From the NCBI RefSeq assembly GCF_900103865.1, contig NZ_FNII01000015.1, forward strand, positions 28,502 through 92,501: a stretch of DNA of 64,000 nt, read 5' to 3'. Numbering within the stretch: position 1 is the stretch's first letter; every line of letters begins with the position of its first letter. The notes beneath the pieces are model-generated. The model was not told where the DNA came from, searched no databases, and saw only the letters and a list, made by a program, of their open reading frames with translations. Positions 33,076-41,027 of this stretch are shown here, one piece after another. The position numbers were made by a program, and so were the translations under genes. Origin of the DNA: Vreelandella arcis. GTDB taxonomy: Bacteria > Pseudomonadota > Gammaproteobacteria > Pseudomonadales > Halomonadaceae.

Positions 33076-33846
33076 ATGAATCCAGACGTTGAACCTCTCC
33101 TTTCATTGAATGAGTTGAGCAAGGCCTATGGTGCCATTCAGGCCTCACGTGGGGTGACATTTGATATTTTTCCCAATGAAGTAGTGGCCATGGTGGGTGA
33201 TAACGGTGCAGGTAAATCAACCATCGTTAAGATGCTTGCTGGCGTGGTTAAACCAGATAGTGGAACCATTAAGTGGCAGGGAAATGAGTTTTCTCCCGAG
33301 GGGCCGGATAGCGTACGTGAGGCGGGAATTGAGACAATGTTCCAGGACTTGGCTCTGGTAAATGACATTGACGCTCCTGGGAATCTCTTCATGGGGCAAG
33401 AGCTTGTTCGTCGCTTGTTCGGGTTTATCCCAGTGCTTGATAGAAAAAAAATGCGTTCTGAAACCGAGAAACTCCTGGATCAGATAAAAATTAAGTTGCA
33501 ATCACTCGACAGGCCTGTGCGGTTGATGTCTGGGGGACAGCGACAGGCTATCGCTATCGCACGCATCTTGCTCTCACAGAAAGCAAGTTTGATCATACTG
33601 GATGAACCAACGGCAGCTCTTGGCATTCAAGAACAAGAGAAAGTGCTAAACGTGATTCGCTCGCTTCATTCTCAAGGCTTATCAGTACTGGTAATCAGCC
33701 ACAATCTTGAGCATGTCTTTTCTGTTGCGGATCGCATTGTCGTGGTTCAGGCAGGCCGTATTGCGGCTTCGGTAGCGACCAAAGACGTTTCTCACCAGGA
33801 TGTGGTCAAGCTTATTATGGGTGGAACTCTGGAAGGGAAAAAATGA
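33076..33846 (+). CDS. CUT2-type sugar ABC transporter, single-domain ATPase
   Basis: A 256-residue ATPase with Walker A GDNGAGKSTIVKMLAG at about residues 39-54, signature LMSGGQRQAIAIARILL and Walker B LIILDEPTAALG. The GDNGAGKST form and the LVNDIDAPGNLFMGQE region are typical of RbsA-like proteins. Most RbsA-type ATPases are tandem and near 500 residues; this one has a single domain, as in the rhizobial fructose transporter FrcA. Its stop overlaps the permease start by four bases. Confidence 0.9.
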   Translation: MNPDVEPLLSLNELSKAYGAIQASRGVTFDIFPNEVVAMVGDNGAGKSTIVKMLAGVVKPDSGTIKWQGNEFSPEGPDSVREAGIETMFQDLALVNDIDAPGNLFMGQELVRRLFGFIPVLDRKKMRSETEKLLDQIKIKLQSLDRPVRLMSGGQRQAIAIARILLSQKASLIILDEPTAALGIQEQEKVLNVIRSLHSQGLSVLVISHNLEHVFSVADRIVVVQAGRIAASVATKDVSHQDVVKLIMGGTLEGKK

Positions 33847-34850
33847 ATATGAGCGGCGAAAATAATATGAACGCCAAAATCAGGTCGGCTGGAGATGTTT
33901 TTGACAAAGTAAACCCTCTGATTATCGTTATTGCCATTCTTTATGTGGGCATTTCTTTGATCAGTGATCGGTTTCTGGATATCGAAAACCAGATGAATAT
34001 ACTTCGCCAAGTAGCAGTCTATTTGGTTATAGCTTTAGGCATGACCTTTGTTATTGCGAGCCGTGGTATAGATTTGTCGGTGGGGTCGAACCTAGGCCTG
34101 TGTGCAATGGTATTAGGGACGCTGATTGATAGTGGTATCCCCGTACCGTTTAGCATTTTCTTGGTCATTCTTCTAGGCGCTTTAATAGGTGCGTTCAATG
34201 GTTTAGTGATCACTCGGTTGAGAATCAACCCCCTGATTGTAACGCTCGGCATGTTGGTTGCTTTGCGAGGTGCAACTCATTTTCTTATGGGTAGCGCTAT
34301 TATTCGTATGCCCGAGTCACTGAAGTTCATAGGTCAAGGTTTTGTCGGTGTCGTTCCTGTTCCGGCCATCATTGCGCTATCGGCGACCTTATGTGCTTAT
34401 TGGTTATTCTTCCATACGCGGTTTGGCAGACATACCGTATCGATTGGTTCCAATGAAGATGCATGCCAGGTTCTTGGTATTCATGTTTCGCGCCATAAGG
34501 TCGCTGTTTATGCCTTTCAAGGCGCCTGCGTCGGGCTTGCAGCCGCGATTCTTGTGGGAAGGTTAAATGCTGCCTCCCCTAGTTTAGGAAATCTCTACGA
34601 ACTACATATAATAGCCGCTGTTGTGCTGGGTGGTACGGCACTTTACGGTGGAGTGGGTACCGTTTTTGGTACTTTGCTAGGCATTCTCACAATCGGAATT
34701 CTTGAAAACGGCATGGTACTCATTGGTGCTGATTTTCATCTGCAACGCGTTTTGCTTGGCTTTTTGCTCATCTTCGCTGTTGCGTATCAGGAGTTTCGGC
34801 GACGCTCCATTGATACCAAAGCTTTTTCAAACCTGAAAAAAGAAAAATAA
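33843..34850 (+). CDS. CUT2-type sugar ABC transporter permease (RbsC/FrcC-like)
   Basis: A 335-residue permease with about nine hydrophobic segments and the RbsC-family blocks ALGMTFVIASRGIDLSVGSNLGL, GAFNGLVITRLRINPLIVTLGML and AAVVLGGTALYGGVGTVFGTLLG. It completes a binding protein-ATPase-permease set. Base use is AT-richer than in the flanking genes, as for the other two members of the cassette. It is followed directly by a broken HAD-phosphatase gene. Confidence 0.92.
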   Translation: MNMSGENNMNAKIRSAGDVFDKVNPLIIVIAILYVGISLISDRFLDIENQMNILRQVAVYLVIALGMTFVIASRGIDLSVGSNLGLCAMVLGTLIDSGIPVPFSIFLVILLGALIGAFNGLVITRLRINPLIVTLGMLVALRGATHFLMGSAIIRMPESLKFIGQGFVGVVPVPAIIALSATLCAYWLFFHTRFGRHTVSIGSNEDACQVLGIHVSRHKVAVYAFQGACVGLAAAILVGRLNAASPSLGNLYELHIIAAVVLGGTALYGGVGTVFGTLLGILTIGILENGMVLIGADFHLQRVLLGFLLIFAVAYQEFRRRSIDTKAFSNLKKEK

Positions 34851-34907
34851 ACGTTGCTGACAGCATTAGAGCTTGGAAGTTGAAGCGATCTGGTTAGGTT
34901 TTGAACG

Positions 34908-35060
34908 CTTTTCGACTGTGATGGCGTACTAGTAGTCAGTGAAATTATTGCCGAAGAAACGCTGGTCGGGTTGCTCAGCGGTTGGCTTCCCGATTGGCAG
35001 TAGAGACGCTATTGAGTTAGGCGTTGCATGACCACGACCATCATTCTGCGACATCTGGGC
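34908..35060 (+). pseudogene. Remnant of a HAD-family phosphatase gene
   Basis: In frame from 34908 the DNA reads LFDCDGVLVVSEIIAEETLV and continues GLLSGWLPDWQ to a TAG at 35001. This matches residues 5 to about 35 of the intact HAD phosphatase at 39554 (LIFDCDGVLVDSEALAEETL, then a WLPD motif). After two in-frame stops (35001 and 35013) and one lost codon, the same frame resumes as MTTTIILRHL at 35028, matching MTTANILRHV of the intact protein. No start codon and no 3' half are present. The intact gene follows its own ABC transporter, so this remnant may once have ended the CUT2 cassette operon. Confidence 0.8.
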
Positions 35061-35162
35061 ACTGCAACATGTTGGTGTGCTAATAGATTAGCGTAAAGTC
35101 TTAGCGTCGGGACTTTGCTTTTTTTTGGTTTCCGTACGATCATTTGTTCGATAGATGATCAA
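35051..35162 (+). repeat. Direct repeat, copy 2 (regulatory segment before the polyol ABC operon)
   Basis: This matches 31621-31731 at roughly 85% by hand. It keeps the same AAAGTC/GACTTTGC stem followed by eight T residues (35095-35126) and the same 19-base block GTACGATCATTTGTTCGAT. Its left end overlaps the last recognisable codons of the HAD remnant. With copy 1 it brackets the CUT2 cassette. Confidence 0.85.
35137..35150 (+). promoter_or_regulatory. Candidate SorC-family operator (copy 2)
   Basis: CGATCATTTGTTCG is identical to the element at 31706. It sits 79 bases before the start of the polyol binding-protein gene. A further GATCAT/ATGATC pair (35138 and 35155) may extend the site here only. 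Confidence 0.5.
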
Positions 35163-35228
35163 TAAGATCAGGTCGGACGACAAACGTCAGGCGATAACAA
35201 TGCCAACACAAGCCAACAGGAGTGCACT

Positions 35229-36548
35229 ATGCGACTCGCCCGTCACTTACCGCTAACCAGTCTAGCGGCCGCCGTCGCCTTTGCTGGTCAGGCCCAAGCG
35301 GAAACCGAACTCACCGTCGCGACGGTCAACAACAACGATATGGTGATAATGCAAAGCCTCACCGATGTTTTCGAGGAGGCGCACCCCGAGATTACCCTGG
35401 ATTGGGTGGTGCTGGAGGAAAACGTACTGCGTCAGCGTATGACGACCGATATCGCCACCGGTGGGGGGCAGTTCGATGTAATGACCATCGGTACCTATGA
35501 AGTGCCGATTTGGGCCGAAAGAGGCTGGTTGTCACCGTTGGATAACCTACCCGAAGACTACGCCGAGGACGACTTGCTAGCCTCGGTTCGCGATGGCTTA
35601 AGTCATAACGATACGCTCCACGCGCTGCCGTTTTATGCTGAAAGCTCGATGATGTACTACCGCAAAGATTTGTTTGAAGAAGCGGGCATTGAGATGACCG
35701 AGCAGCCTACCTGGGAAGAGGTGCGCGAGTGGGCGGGTAAACTGCACGGCATGGAGGACGACTTGGCCGGTATTTGCCTGCGTGGTAAACCGGGCTGGGG
35801 CGAAAACATGGCGTTTGTTTCCACCCTGGTGAACACCTTTGGCGGGCGCTGGTTTGATGAAGACTGGAACCCTGAGTTGAACTCCGACGCCTGGGTAAAT
35901 GCCGTCCAGTTCTATGTTGACCTGCTCAACGATTACGGCCCTGCCGGCGCCAGCTCCAACGGCTTTAACGAAAACCTGGCGCTGTTCTCACGCGGTAATT
36001 GCGGCATGTGGGTCGACGCTACTTCGGCGGCGGGGAAGCTTTACGACGGTGATGAATCCGCTGTGGCCGACAGCCTGGGCTTTGCACCCGCACCTATCGC
36101 TGAAACCCCGAAAGGCTCCCACTGGTTATGGTCCTGGGCGCTAGCCATCCCGGCCTCGTCCGAAAACCAGGATGCCGCTCGTGAGTTTATTACTTGGGCG
36201 ACCTCGCAAGAATACGTTGAGCTGGTCGGTGAAACCGAAGGCTGGACGAGCGTACCTCCCGGCACGCGTGCATCCACCTACGAAGACGAGCGGTATATCG
36301 AGGCGGCACCGTTTGCCGACTTCGTGCTGCAGGCCATTCAGGATGCCGACCCCACCGACTCGACGCTCGAACCCAACCCCTATGTAGGCGTGCAGTTCGT
36401 GGGCATTCCCGAGTTCCAGTCGATTGGTACCCGGGTCGGCCAAAGCATTGCGGCGGCGCTAACCGGTGATAGCACGGTGGAAGAGGCGCTGGACAACGCT
36501 CAGCGCGCCACTGAGCGCACCATGCAGCGGGCAGGTTACTTAGACTAA
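35229..36548 (+). CDS. Polyol ABC transporter binding protein (SmoE/MtlE-like)
   Basis: A 439-residue extracellular solute-binding protein (family 1) with a 24-residue signal peptide (QAQA/E). TELTVATVNNNDMVIMQSLTDVFEEAHPEITLDWVVLEEN is the typical start of sorbitol/mannitol-binding proteins, and GICLRGKPGWGENMAFVSTLVNTFGG and WALAIPASSENQDAAREFITWATS are conserved. With the permeases and ATPase that follow, it takes up hexitols or pentitols. The mannitol-type dehydrogenase in the same operon supports this. An ACGCCTGAGC hairpin with a T-run follows its stop. Confidence 0.9.
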   Translation: MRLARHLPLTSLAAAVAFAGQAQAETELTVATVNNNDMVIMQSLTDVFEEAHPEITLDWVVLEENVLRQRMTTDIATGGGQFDVMTIGTYEVPIWAERGWLSPLDNLPEDYAEDDLLASVRDGLSHNDTLHALPFYAESSMMYYRKDLFEEAGIEMTEQPTWEEVREWAGKLHGMEDDLAGICLRGKPGWGENMAFVSTLVNTFGGRWFDEDWNPELNSDAWVNAVQFYVDLLNDYGPAGASSNGFNENLALFSRGNCGMWVDATSAAGKLYDGDESAVADSLGFAPAPIAETPKGSHWLWSWALAIPASSENQDAAREFITWATSQEYVELVGETEGWTSVPPGTRASTYEDERYIEAAPFADFVLQAIQDADPTDSTLEPNPYVGVQFVGIPEFQSIGTRVGQSIAAALTGDSTVEEALDNAQRATERTMQRAGYLD

Positions 36549-36556
36549 CGAGGTTA

Positions 36557-36587
36557 ACGCCTGAGCCCTCGCGCTCAGGCGTTTTTC
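36557..36587 (+). terminator. Intra-operon terminator or attenuator after the polyol binding-protein gene
   Basis: ACGCCTGAGC at 36557-36566 pairs perfectly with GCTCAGGCGT at 36573-36582, followed by TTTT and CTT. As the permease gene begins only 25 bases later on the same strand, it probably ends some transcripts and leaves the binding protein more abundant than the membrane parts. Confidence 0.75.
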
Positions 36588-36611
36588 TTGCGCATTCTGG
36601 TAGGTACTTCC

Positions 36612-37502
36612 ATGAATAAAACACGTGCTTCCGGCCGTACCGTCGGCGGGCTAAGAACGCTGTCGCTTCAAGCACCCGCTGTGACGCTATTGCTGCTGTG
36701 GATGGTTGTGCCGTTGGGCATGACCATCTGGTTTTCGCTGCAGCGCTATAACCTGTTGATGCCGGAAATGACCGGCTTCGCCGGGTTCGAAAACTACCAA
36801 TACCTATTAACCGACCGAGCGCTATGGGCGGCCATGGGCAATACCCTGCTGCTGGTCGGCTGGGTACTGGTGATTACCGTAGTGGGTGGCACGTTGCTGG
36901 CGGTGCTGTTTCAACAGGAGTTCGCCGGGCGGGGCATTGCCCGCGTATTGGCCATTTCGCCATTTTTTGTCATGCCCACTGTTAGTGCGCTGGTGTGGAA
37001 AAACATGATGATGCATCCAACCAATGGGGTGCTGGCCTGGCTGGCCGAGTCGTTTGGTCTACCCGCGTTGGATTGGTTTTCGTCGCTACCGCTGACCTCG
37101 ATTGTGATTATTGTGGCTTGGCAGTGGACGCCCTTTGCGTTGCTAATCCTGCTGACGGCAATGCAATCGCTTGATGAAGACCAGGTCGAAGCGGCACGTA
37201 TGGACGGCGCAGGCCCTGTTGCCATTTTCTTCTTTATTACGCTGCCCCATCTCAAGCGGGCCATCAGTGTGGTGGTCATGATTGAAATGATCTTCCTGCT
37301 GACTATCTTTGCGGAAATTTTCGTCACCACCTCCGGTGGGCCGGGGCTTGCCACGACGAACCTAGCCTATCTGATTTATATCCGTGCGCTGTTGGATTTC
37401 GATGTTGGCACTGCCTCCGCCGGTGGGGTGATCGCGATCATTCTCGCCAATATCGTCGCCATCTTCCTGGTCCGCATGGTCGCTAAGAATCTGGAAGAGT
37501 AA
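36612..37502 (+). CDS. Polyol ABC transporter permease 1 (SmoF-like)
   Basis: A 296-residue permease of the MalF type with six membrane segments. The EAA loop AARMDGAGPVAIFFFITLPHLKRAI is near residue 200, and LFVTT-like FAEIFVTTSGGPGLATTNLAYLIY is a conserved polyol-permease stretch. The start is the ATG at 36612, where homology begins. It is 30 bases before the second permease. Confidence 0.93.
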   Translation: MNKTRASGRTVGGLRTLSLQAPAVTLLLLWMVVPLGMTIWFSLQRYNLLMPEMTGFAGFENYQYLLTDRALWAAMGNTLLLVGWVLVITVVGGTLLAVLFQQEFAGRGIARVLAISPFFVMPTVSALVWKNMMMHPTNGVLAWLAESFGLPALDWFSSLPLTSIVIIVAWQWTPFALLILLTAMQSLDEDQVEAARMDGAGPVAIFFFITLPHLKRAISVVVMIEMIFLLTIFAEIFVTTSGGPGLATTNLAYLIYIRALLDFDVGTASAGGVIAIILANIVAIFLVRMVAKNLEE

Positions 37503-37532
37503 CCGGCACGTAAGTGTCCTGGGAGTGTTGTT

Positions 37533-38387
37533 ATGACAAGCTTACGTTCCACTAACGCGGCGTCGCCAAGGCGTTCGGCAACCAGCAAAAAAGTGCTGCT
37601 GACGGTCTTTGGCTGGTCGGTGGCCTTGGTGATTTTCTTCCCCATCCTGTGGATGGTTCTGACTGGCTTTAAAACCGAGACGGCGGCGATTGCCGACCCG
37701 TCGTTTATTTTTTCGCCTACCCTGGAAAGCTATCAAGCGGTTCAGGAACGTTCGGGCTATGTGCGGTTTGCTCTCAATAGCGTCGCAGTAGCCTTTGGCT
37801 CGACGCTGCTGGCATTGCTGATCGCGATTCCTTCGGCTTATTCGATGGCATTTTTGCCGACCAAACGGACCAAAGGCACCTTGCTGTGGATGTTATCTAC
37901 CAAGATGCTGCCGCCGGTCGGCGTGCTGGTGCCGATTTATCTGATTTTCCGCGACGTGGGGCTGTTGGATACGCGCACCGGGCTGATCATCATCTACACG
38001 CTGATGAATCTGCCGATCGTGGTGTGGATGCTATACACCTTCTTCAAGGACATGCCCAAGGACATCCTCGAAGCCGGCCGAATGGACGGCGCCACGACGT
38101 TTCAGGAAGTGTTCTTTCTGCTCTTGCCGCTGACCCTGCCGGGGATTGCCTCGACGGGCTTGCTGTCGGTCATCCTGAGCTGGAACGAAGCGTTCTGGAG
38201 TCTCAACCTCACGTCGTCCAAAGCCGCGCCGCTCACCGCGTATATTGCCTCGTTCTCGAGCCCTGAAGGGCTGTTCTGGGCCAAGCTGTCGGCGGCCTCG
38301 ACGATGGCCATTGCGCCCATCCTCATCTTTGGCTGGATGACCCAGAAACAAATGGTGCGTGGCCTGACCTTTGGTGCCGTCAAGTAA
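37533..38387 (+). CDS. Polyol ABC transporter permease 2 (SmoG-like)
   Basis: A 284-residue MalG-type permease: an N-terminal segment WSVALVIFFPILWMVLTGFKTE, then IPSAYSMAFLPTKRTKGTLLWMLSTKMLPPVGVLVPIY (a hallmark of mannitol/sorbitol permeases), and the EAA loop EAGRMDGATTFQEVFFLLLPLTLPGIA. It pairs with permease 1. GGAG precedes its ATG. The ATPase gene follows by 12 bases. Confidence 0.93.
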   Translation: MTSLRSTNAASPRRSATSKKVLLTVFGWSVALVIFFPILWMVLTGFKTETAAIADPSFIFSPTLESYQAVQERSGYVRFALNSVAVAFGSTLLALLIAIPSAYSMAFLPTKRTKGTLLWMLSTKMLPPVGVLVPIYLIFRDVGLLDTRTGLIIIYTLMNLPIVVWMLYTFFKDMPKDILEAGRMDGATTFQEVFFLLLPLTLPGIASTGLLSVILSWNEAFWSLNLTSSKAAPLTAYIASFSSPEGLFWAKLSAASTMAIAPILIFGWMTQKQMVRGLTFGAVK

Positions 38388-38399
38388 AGGAGTTTTTCC

Positions 38400-39557
38400 A
38401 TGGCAACCCTACAACTTAAAAACATTACCAAGCGGTTTGGCGACACCGAGGTCATCAAGGGCATTGATCTTGACGTTGAAGACCGGGAATTCGTGGTCTT
38501 CGTCGGCCCTTCCGGGTGCGGCAAGTCGACCCTGATGCGCATGATCGCCGGGCTCGAAAGTGCCAGCGGCGGCGACATTCTGATCGACGGGCAGCGCATG
38601 AATGACGTGGGCCCCGCCGATCGGGGTCTTGCCATGGTGTTCCAGAGCTATGCGCTTTACCCGCACATGACGGTTGAGGGCAACATGGGCTTCAGCATGC
38701 GCCTGGCGGGCGTTCCCAAAGAGGAACGCCGGGCCAAGGTGCTCGAAGCGGCCAAGATTCTGCAGCTGGAACCGCTGCTGGACCGCAAGCCCAAGGCACT
38801 GTCCGGCGGCCAGCGTCAGCGTGTGGCCATTGGCCGCGCTATCGTACGTAATCCGAGCATCTTCCTGTTCGATGAGCCGCTTTCCAACCTGGATGCGGCG
38901 CTGCGCGTGCAGATGCGCATCGAGCTGGCGCGTCTGCACGACGAGCTCGATGCCACCATGATCTACGTCACCCACGACCAGATCGAAGCCATGACCATGG
39001 CGGATAAGATCGTCGTGCTCCACGATGGCGTGGTCGAGCAGGTGGGCTCGCCAATGGCGCTGTATCACCATCCCCAAAACCGTTTTGTCGCCGGGTTTAT
39101 TGGCTCGCCGAAGATGAATTTTTTCGACGTGACGCTGGTTGGCGTTAAGCCTGACGGAGTGGCTATTCGAATGCCGGGTGGCGGCGAGCGCCATGTGCCG
39201 GTAGACGGTCAGCACCTGGGAGCCGACGCGACGCTGGAGCTGGGTATTCGGCCCGAGCACTTAGTACTTGAAGAGCAAGGACCGTTGGTCGGGAAAATAC
39301 AGGTGCTGGAGCGTCTTGGCGGCCAAACCTCGCTCTACGTGCAGATGGCCGATCAGCTCGTCACCATCATGGCCGACGGCGATGTGGCCTACCGGGTTAA
39401 CGACACAGTGCATTTTGGTTTTGCCCCTGAGCGGGCTCACCTGTTTGACGCTGACGGTCAGGTCCTGCCGAGTTTGCAGCAGCACCCGCTGGCGGGGCTC
39501 ACGCGCGGGGACAATCGCTCCAACGGGGAAAATGCTTCTTCTGAGGCGTCCGCATGA
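38400..39557 (+). CDS. Polyol ABC transporter ATPase (SmoK/MalK-type)
   Basis: A 385-residue ATPase with Walker A GPSGCGKSTLMRMIAG, signature LSGGQRQRVAIGRAIVR, Walker B IFLFDEPLSNLD and switch His in YVTHDQIEAMTMA. The C-terminal regulatory TOBE domain starts around residue 235 (FIGSPKMNFFD) and includes LELGIRPEHL. It energises uptake through the two permeases. A good ribosome site (AAAGGAG) precedes it, and its stop overlaps the HAD gene by four bases. Confidence 0.94.
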   Translation: MATLQLKNITKRFGDTEVIKGIDLDVEDREFVVFVGPSGCGKSTLMRMIAGLESASGGDILIDGQRMNDVGPADRGLAMVFQSYALYPHMTVEGNMGFSMRLAGVPKEERRAKVLEAAKILQLEPLLDRKPKALSGGQRQRVAIGRAIVRNPSIFLFDEPLSNLDAALRVQMRIELARLHDELDATMIYVTHDQIEAMTMADKIVVLHDGVVEQVGSPMALYHHPQNRFVAGFIGSPKMNFFDVTLVGVKPDGVAIRMPGGGERHVPVDGQHLGADATLELGIRPEHLVLEEQGPLVGKIQVLERLGGQTSLYVQMADQLVTIMADGDVAYRVNDTVHFGFAPERAHLFDADGQVLPSLQQHPLAGLTRGDNRSNGENASSEASA

Positions 39558-40252
39558 CGGCGCTTATCTTCGACTGTGACGGCGTACTGGTGGATAGCGA
39601 AGCGCTGGCTGAAGAGACCCTGGTCGAACATCTCAGCCACTGGCTGCCGGATATCAATATCGGTGAGTCACTGGGCCAGGCATTAGGCATGACTACCGCC
39701 AATATCCTGCGTCACGTCGAACAGCTAAGCACCTATCCGTTACCCTCGGATGCCGCCGAGCGGGTCGATACCGCCATCGAAGCCAGGCTGGCTCTCGAAC
39801 TGACCACGATCGATGGTGCCGAGGCGGCTGTGCGGTCGATTGCGTTGCCCAAGGCCGTGGTTTCCAACAGCCGGCGCTGCCGGGTGCTGGCGTCGCTTTC
39901 GAGCACGGGGCTGGATGCGGCATTTGGCGACACGCCGATTTTTACCGCCGAACAAGTCGCCCAACCCAAGCCCGACCCGGCGCTGTATCAGTTGGCGGCC
40001 GCGACCTTGGGTGAAGCCCCCGGGGATTGCCTGGTCGTCGAGGACAGCGTGGCCGGCGTGACGGCGGCCACCGCGGCGGGTATGTGGGTGATTGGCTTTA
40101 CTGGTGCTAGCCACGTGGATGACGGGCAAGCCGAGCGCCTTCGCCAAGCTGGCGCCTGGCGCATTTTGTCCCACATGCAAGGACTAAGTGAGCTGGTTGA
40201 CGAGTGGCAAGGGGACATCAGCATGGGAGGAAAAAATGAAGCTAACCAATAA
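39554..40252 (+). CDS. HAD-family sugar-phosphate phosphatase
   Basis: A 232-residue HAD subfamily IA hydrolase: motif I LIFDCDGVLVDSE at residues 4-16, a helical cap, motif II in VVSNSRRC, motif III Lys in QPKPDPALY and motif IV VVEDSVAGVTAA. Such enzymes remove phosphate from sugar phosphates. In a polyol operon it may relieve build-up of a toxic phosphorylated intermediate, but this is inference. It is coupled to the ATPase gene (ATGA) and overlaps the following SDR gene by 17 bases. A decayed relative lies at 34908. Confidence 0.9.
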   Translation: MTALIFDCDGVLVDSEALAEETLVEHLSHWLPDINIGESLGQALGMTTANILRHVEQLSTYPLPSDAAERVDTAIEARLALELTTIDGAEAAVRSIALPKAVVSNSRRCRVLASLSSTGLDAAFGDTPIFTAEQVAQPKPDPALYQLAAATLGEAPGDCLVVEDSVAGVTAATAAGMWVIGFTGASHVDDGQAERLRQAGAWRILSHMQGLSELVDEWQGDISMGGKNEANQ

Positions 40253-41021
40253 GGTGGCCGTGGTGACCGGTGGCGCCAAGGGGATCGGGCTGGCGATCGT
40301 CCAGCGCTATCTGGCCGAGGGGGCCAGCGTGGTGGTGGCCGATATCGACACGGCGGCGATTGACGAGGCGGTCAGCCAACTGCGTCAGGAGGTGGACGCC
40401 GAGCGGGTGCTGGGCGTTGAAGTTAACGTCTGCGATACGGCGTCGATCGACGCCATGGTGGCGCAGGTGCAAAAGCGCTTCGGCCACATCGATATCCTGG
40501 TCAATAACGCCGCCGTATTCGATATGGCCCCTGTGCTGGAGGTGACCGAGGCAAGCTTTGACCAGCAGTTTGCGGTCAATACCAAGGGGTTGTTTTTTAC
40601 CCTGCAGGCGGTCGCCATGGCCATGGTGGCCCAGGGGCAGGGCGGCAGGATCATCAATATGGCCTCCCAGGCGGGGCGGCGTGGCGAAGCACTGGTAAGC
40701 GTTTACTGCGCCAGCAAAGCGGCCGTGATCAGCCTTACTCAGTCCTGCGGGCTGGATTTGATCAAGCACGGTATCAATGTCAATGGTATCGCCCCTGGCG
40801 TGGTGGATACGCCCATGTGGGAAACCGTGGATGCGCTGTTCGCCCGCTATGAACATCGCCCGCTGGGCGAGAAAAAACGTCTGGTGGGTGAGGCCGTACC
40901 GTTTGGCCGCATGGGCACGCCGGAAGACCATACCGGGGCGGCGGTATTTCTTGCCAGCCAGGACAGTGACTATGTGGTGGCCCAGACACTTAACGTGGAT
41001 GGCGGCAATTGGATGAGTTGA
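40236..41021 (+). CDS. SDR-family polyol dehydrogenase (sorbitol/L-iditol dehydrogenase-like)
   Basis: A 261-residue short-chain dehydrogenase with the NAD-binding TGGAKGIG motif near residue 12, an NNAAVF motif, catalytic Ser in NMASQAGRRG, and YCASK with the catalytic Tyr and Lys. GVVDTPMWETVDALFARYE resembles SmoS-type sorbitol dehydrogenases. It probably oxidises D-sorbitol to fructose or a related alditol to a ketose. The ATG at 40236 follows GGAGGAAA and is inside the end of the HAD gene; the longer open frame to 40188 has no ribosome site. Confidence 0.9.
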   Translation: MKLTNKVAVVTGGAKGIGLAIVQRYLAEGASVVVADIDTAAIDEAVSQLRQEVDAERVLGVEVNVCDTASIDAMVAQVQKRFGHIDILVNNAAVFDMAPVLEVTEASFDQQFAVNTKGLFFTLQAVAMAMVAQGQGGRIINMASQAGRRGEALVSVYCASKAAVISLTQSCGLDLIKHGINVNGIAPGVVDTPMWETVDALFARYEHRPLGEKKRLVGEAVPFGRMGTPEDHTGAAVFLASQDSDYVVAQTLNVDGGNWMS

Positions 41022-41027
41022 TCCGCC

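Noticed and set aside
38409..39260. A 283-codon open frame on the minus strand
   Set aside because: It is antisense to the polyol ATPase gene, whose Walker and signature motifs are intact.
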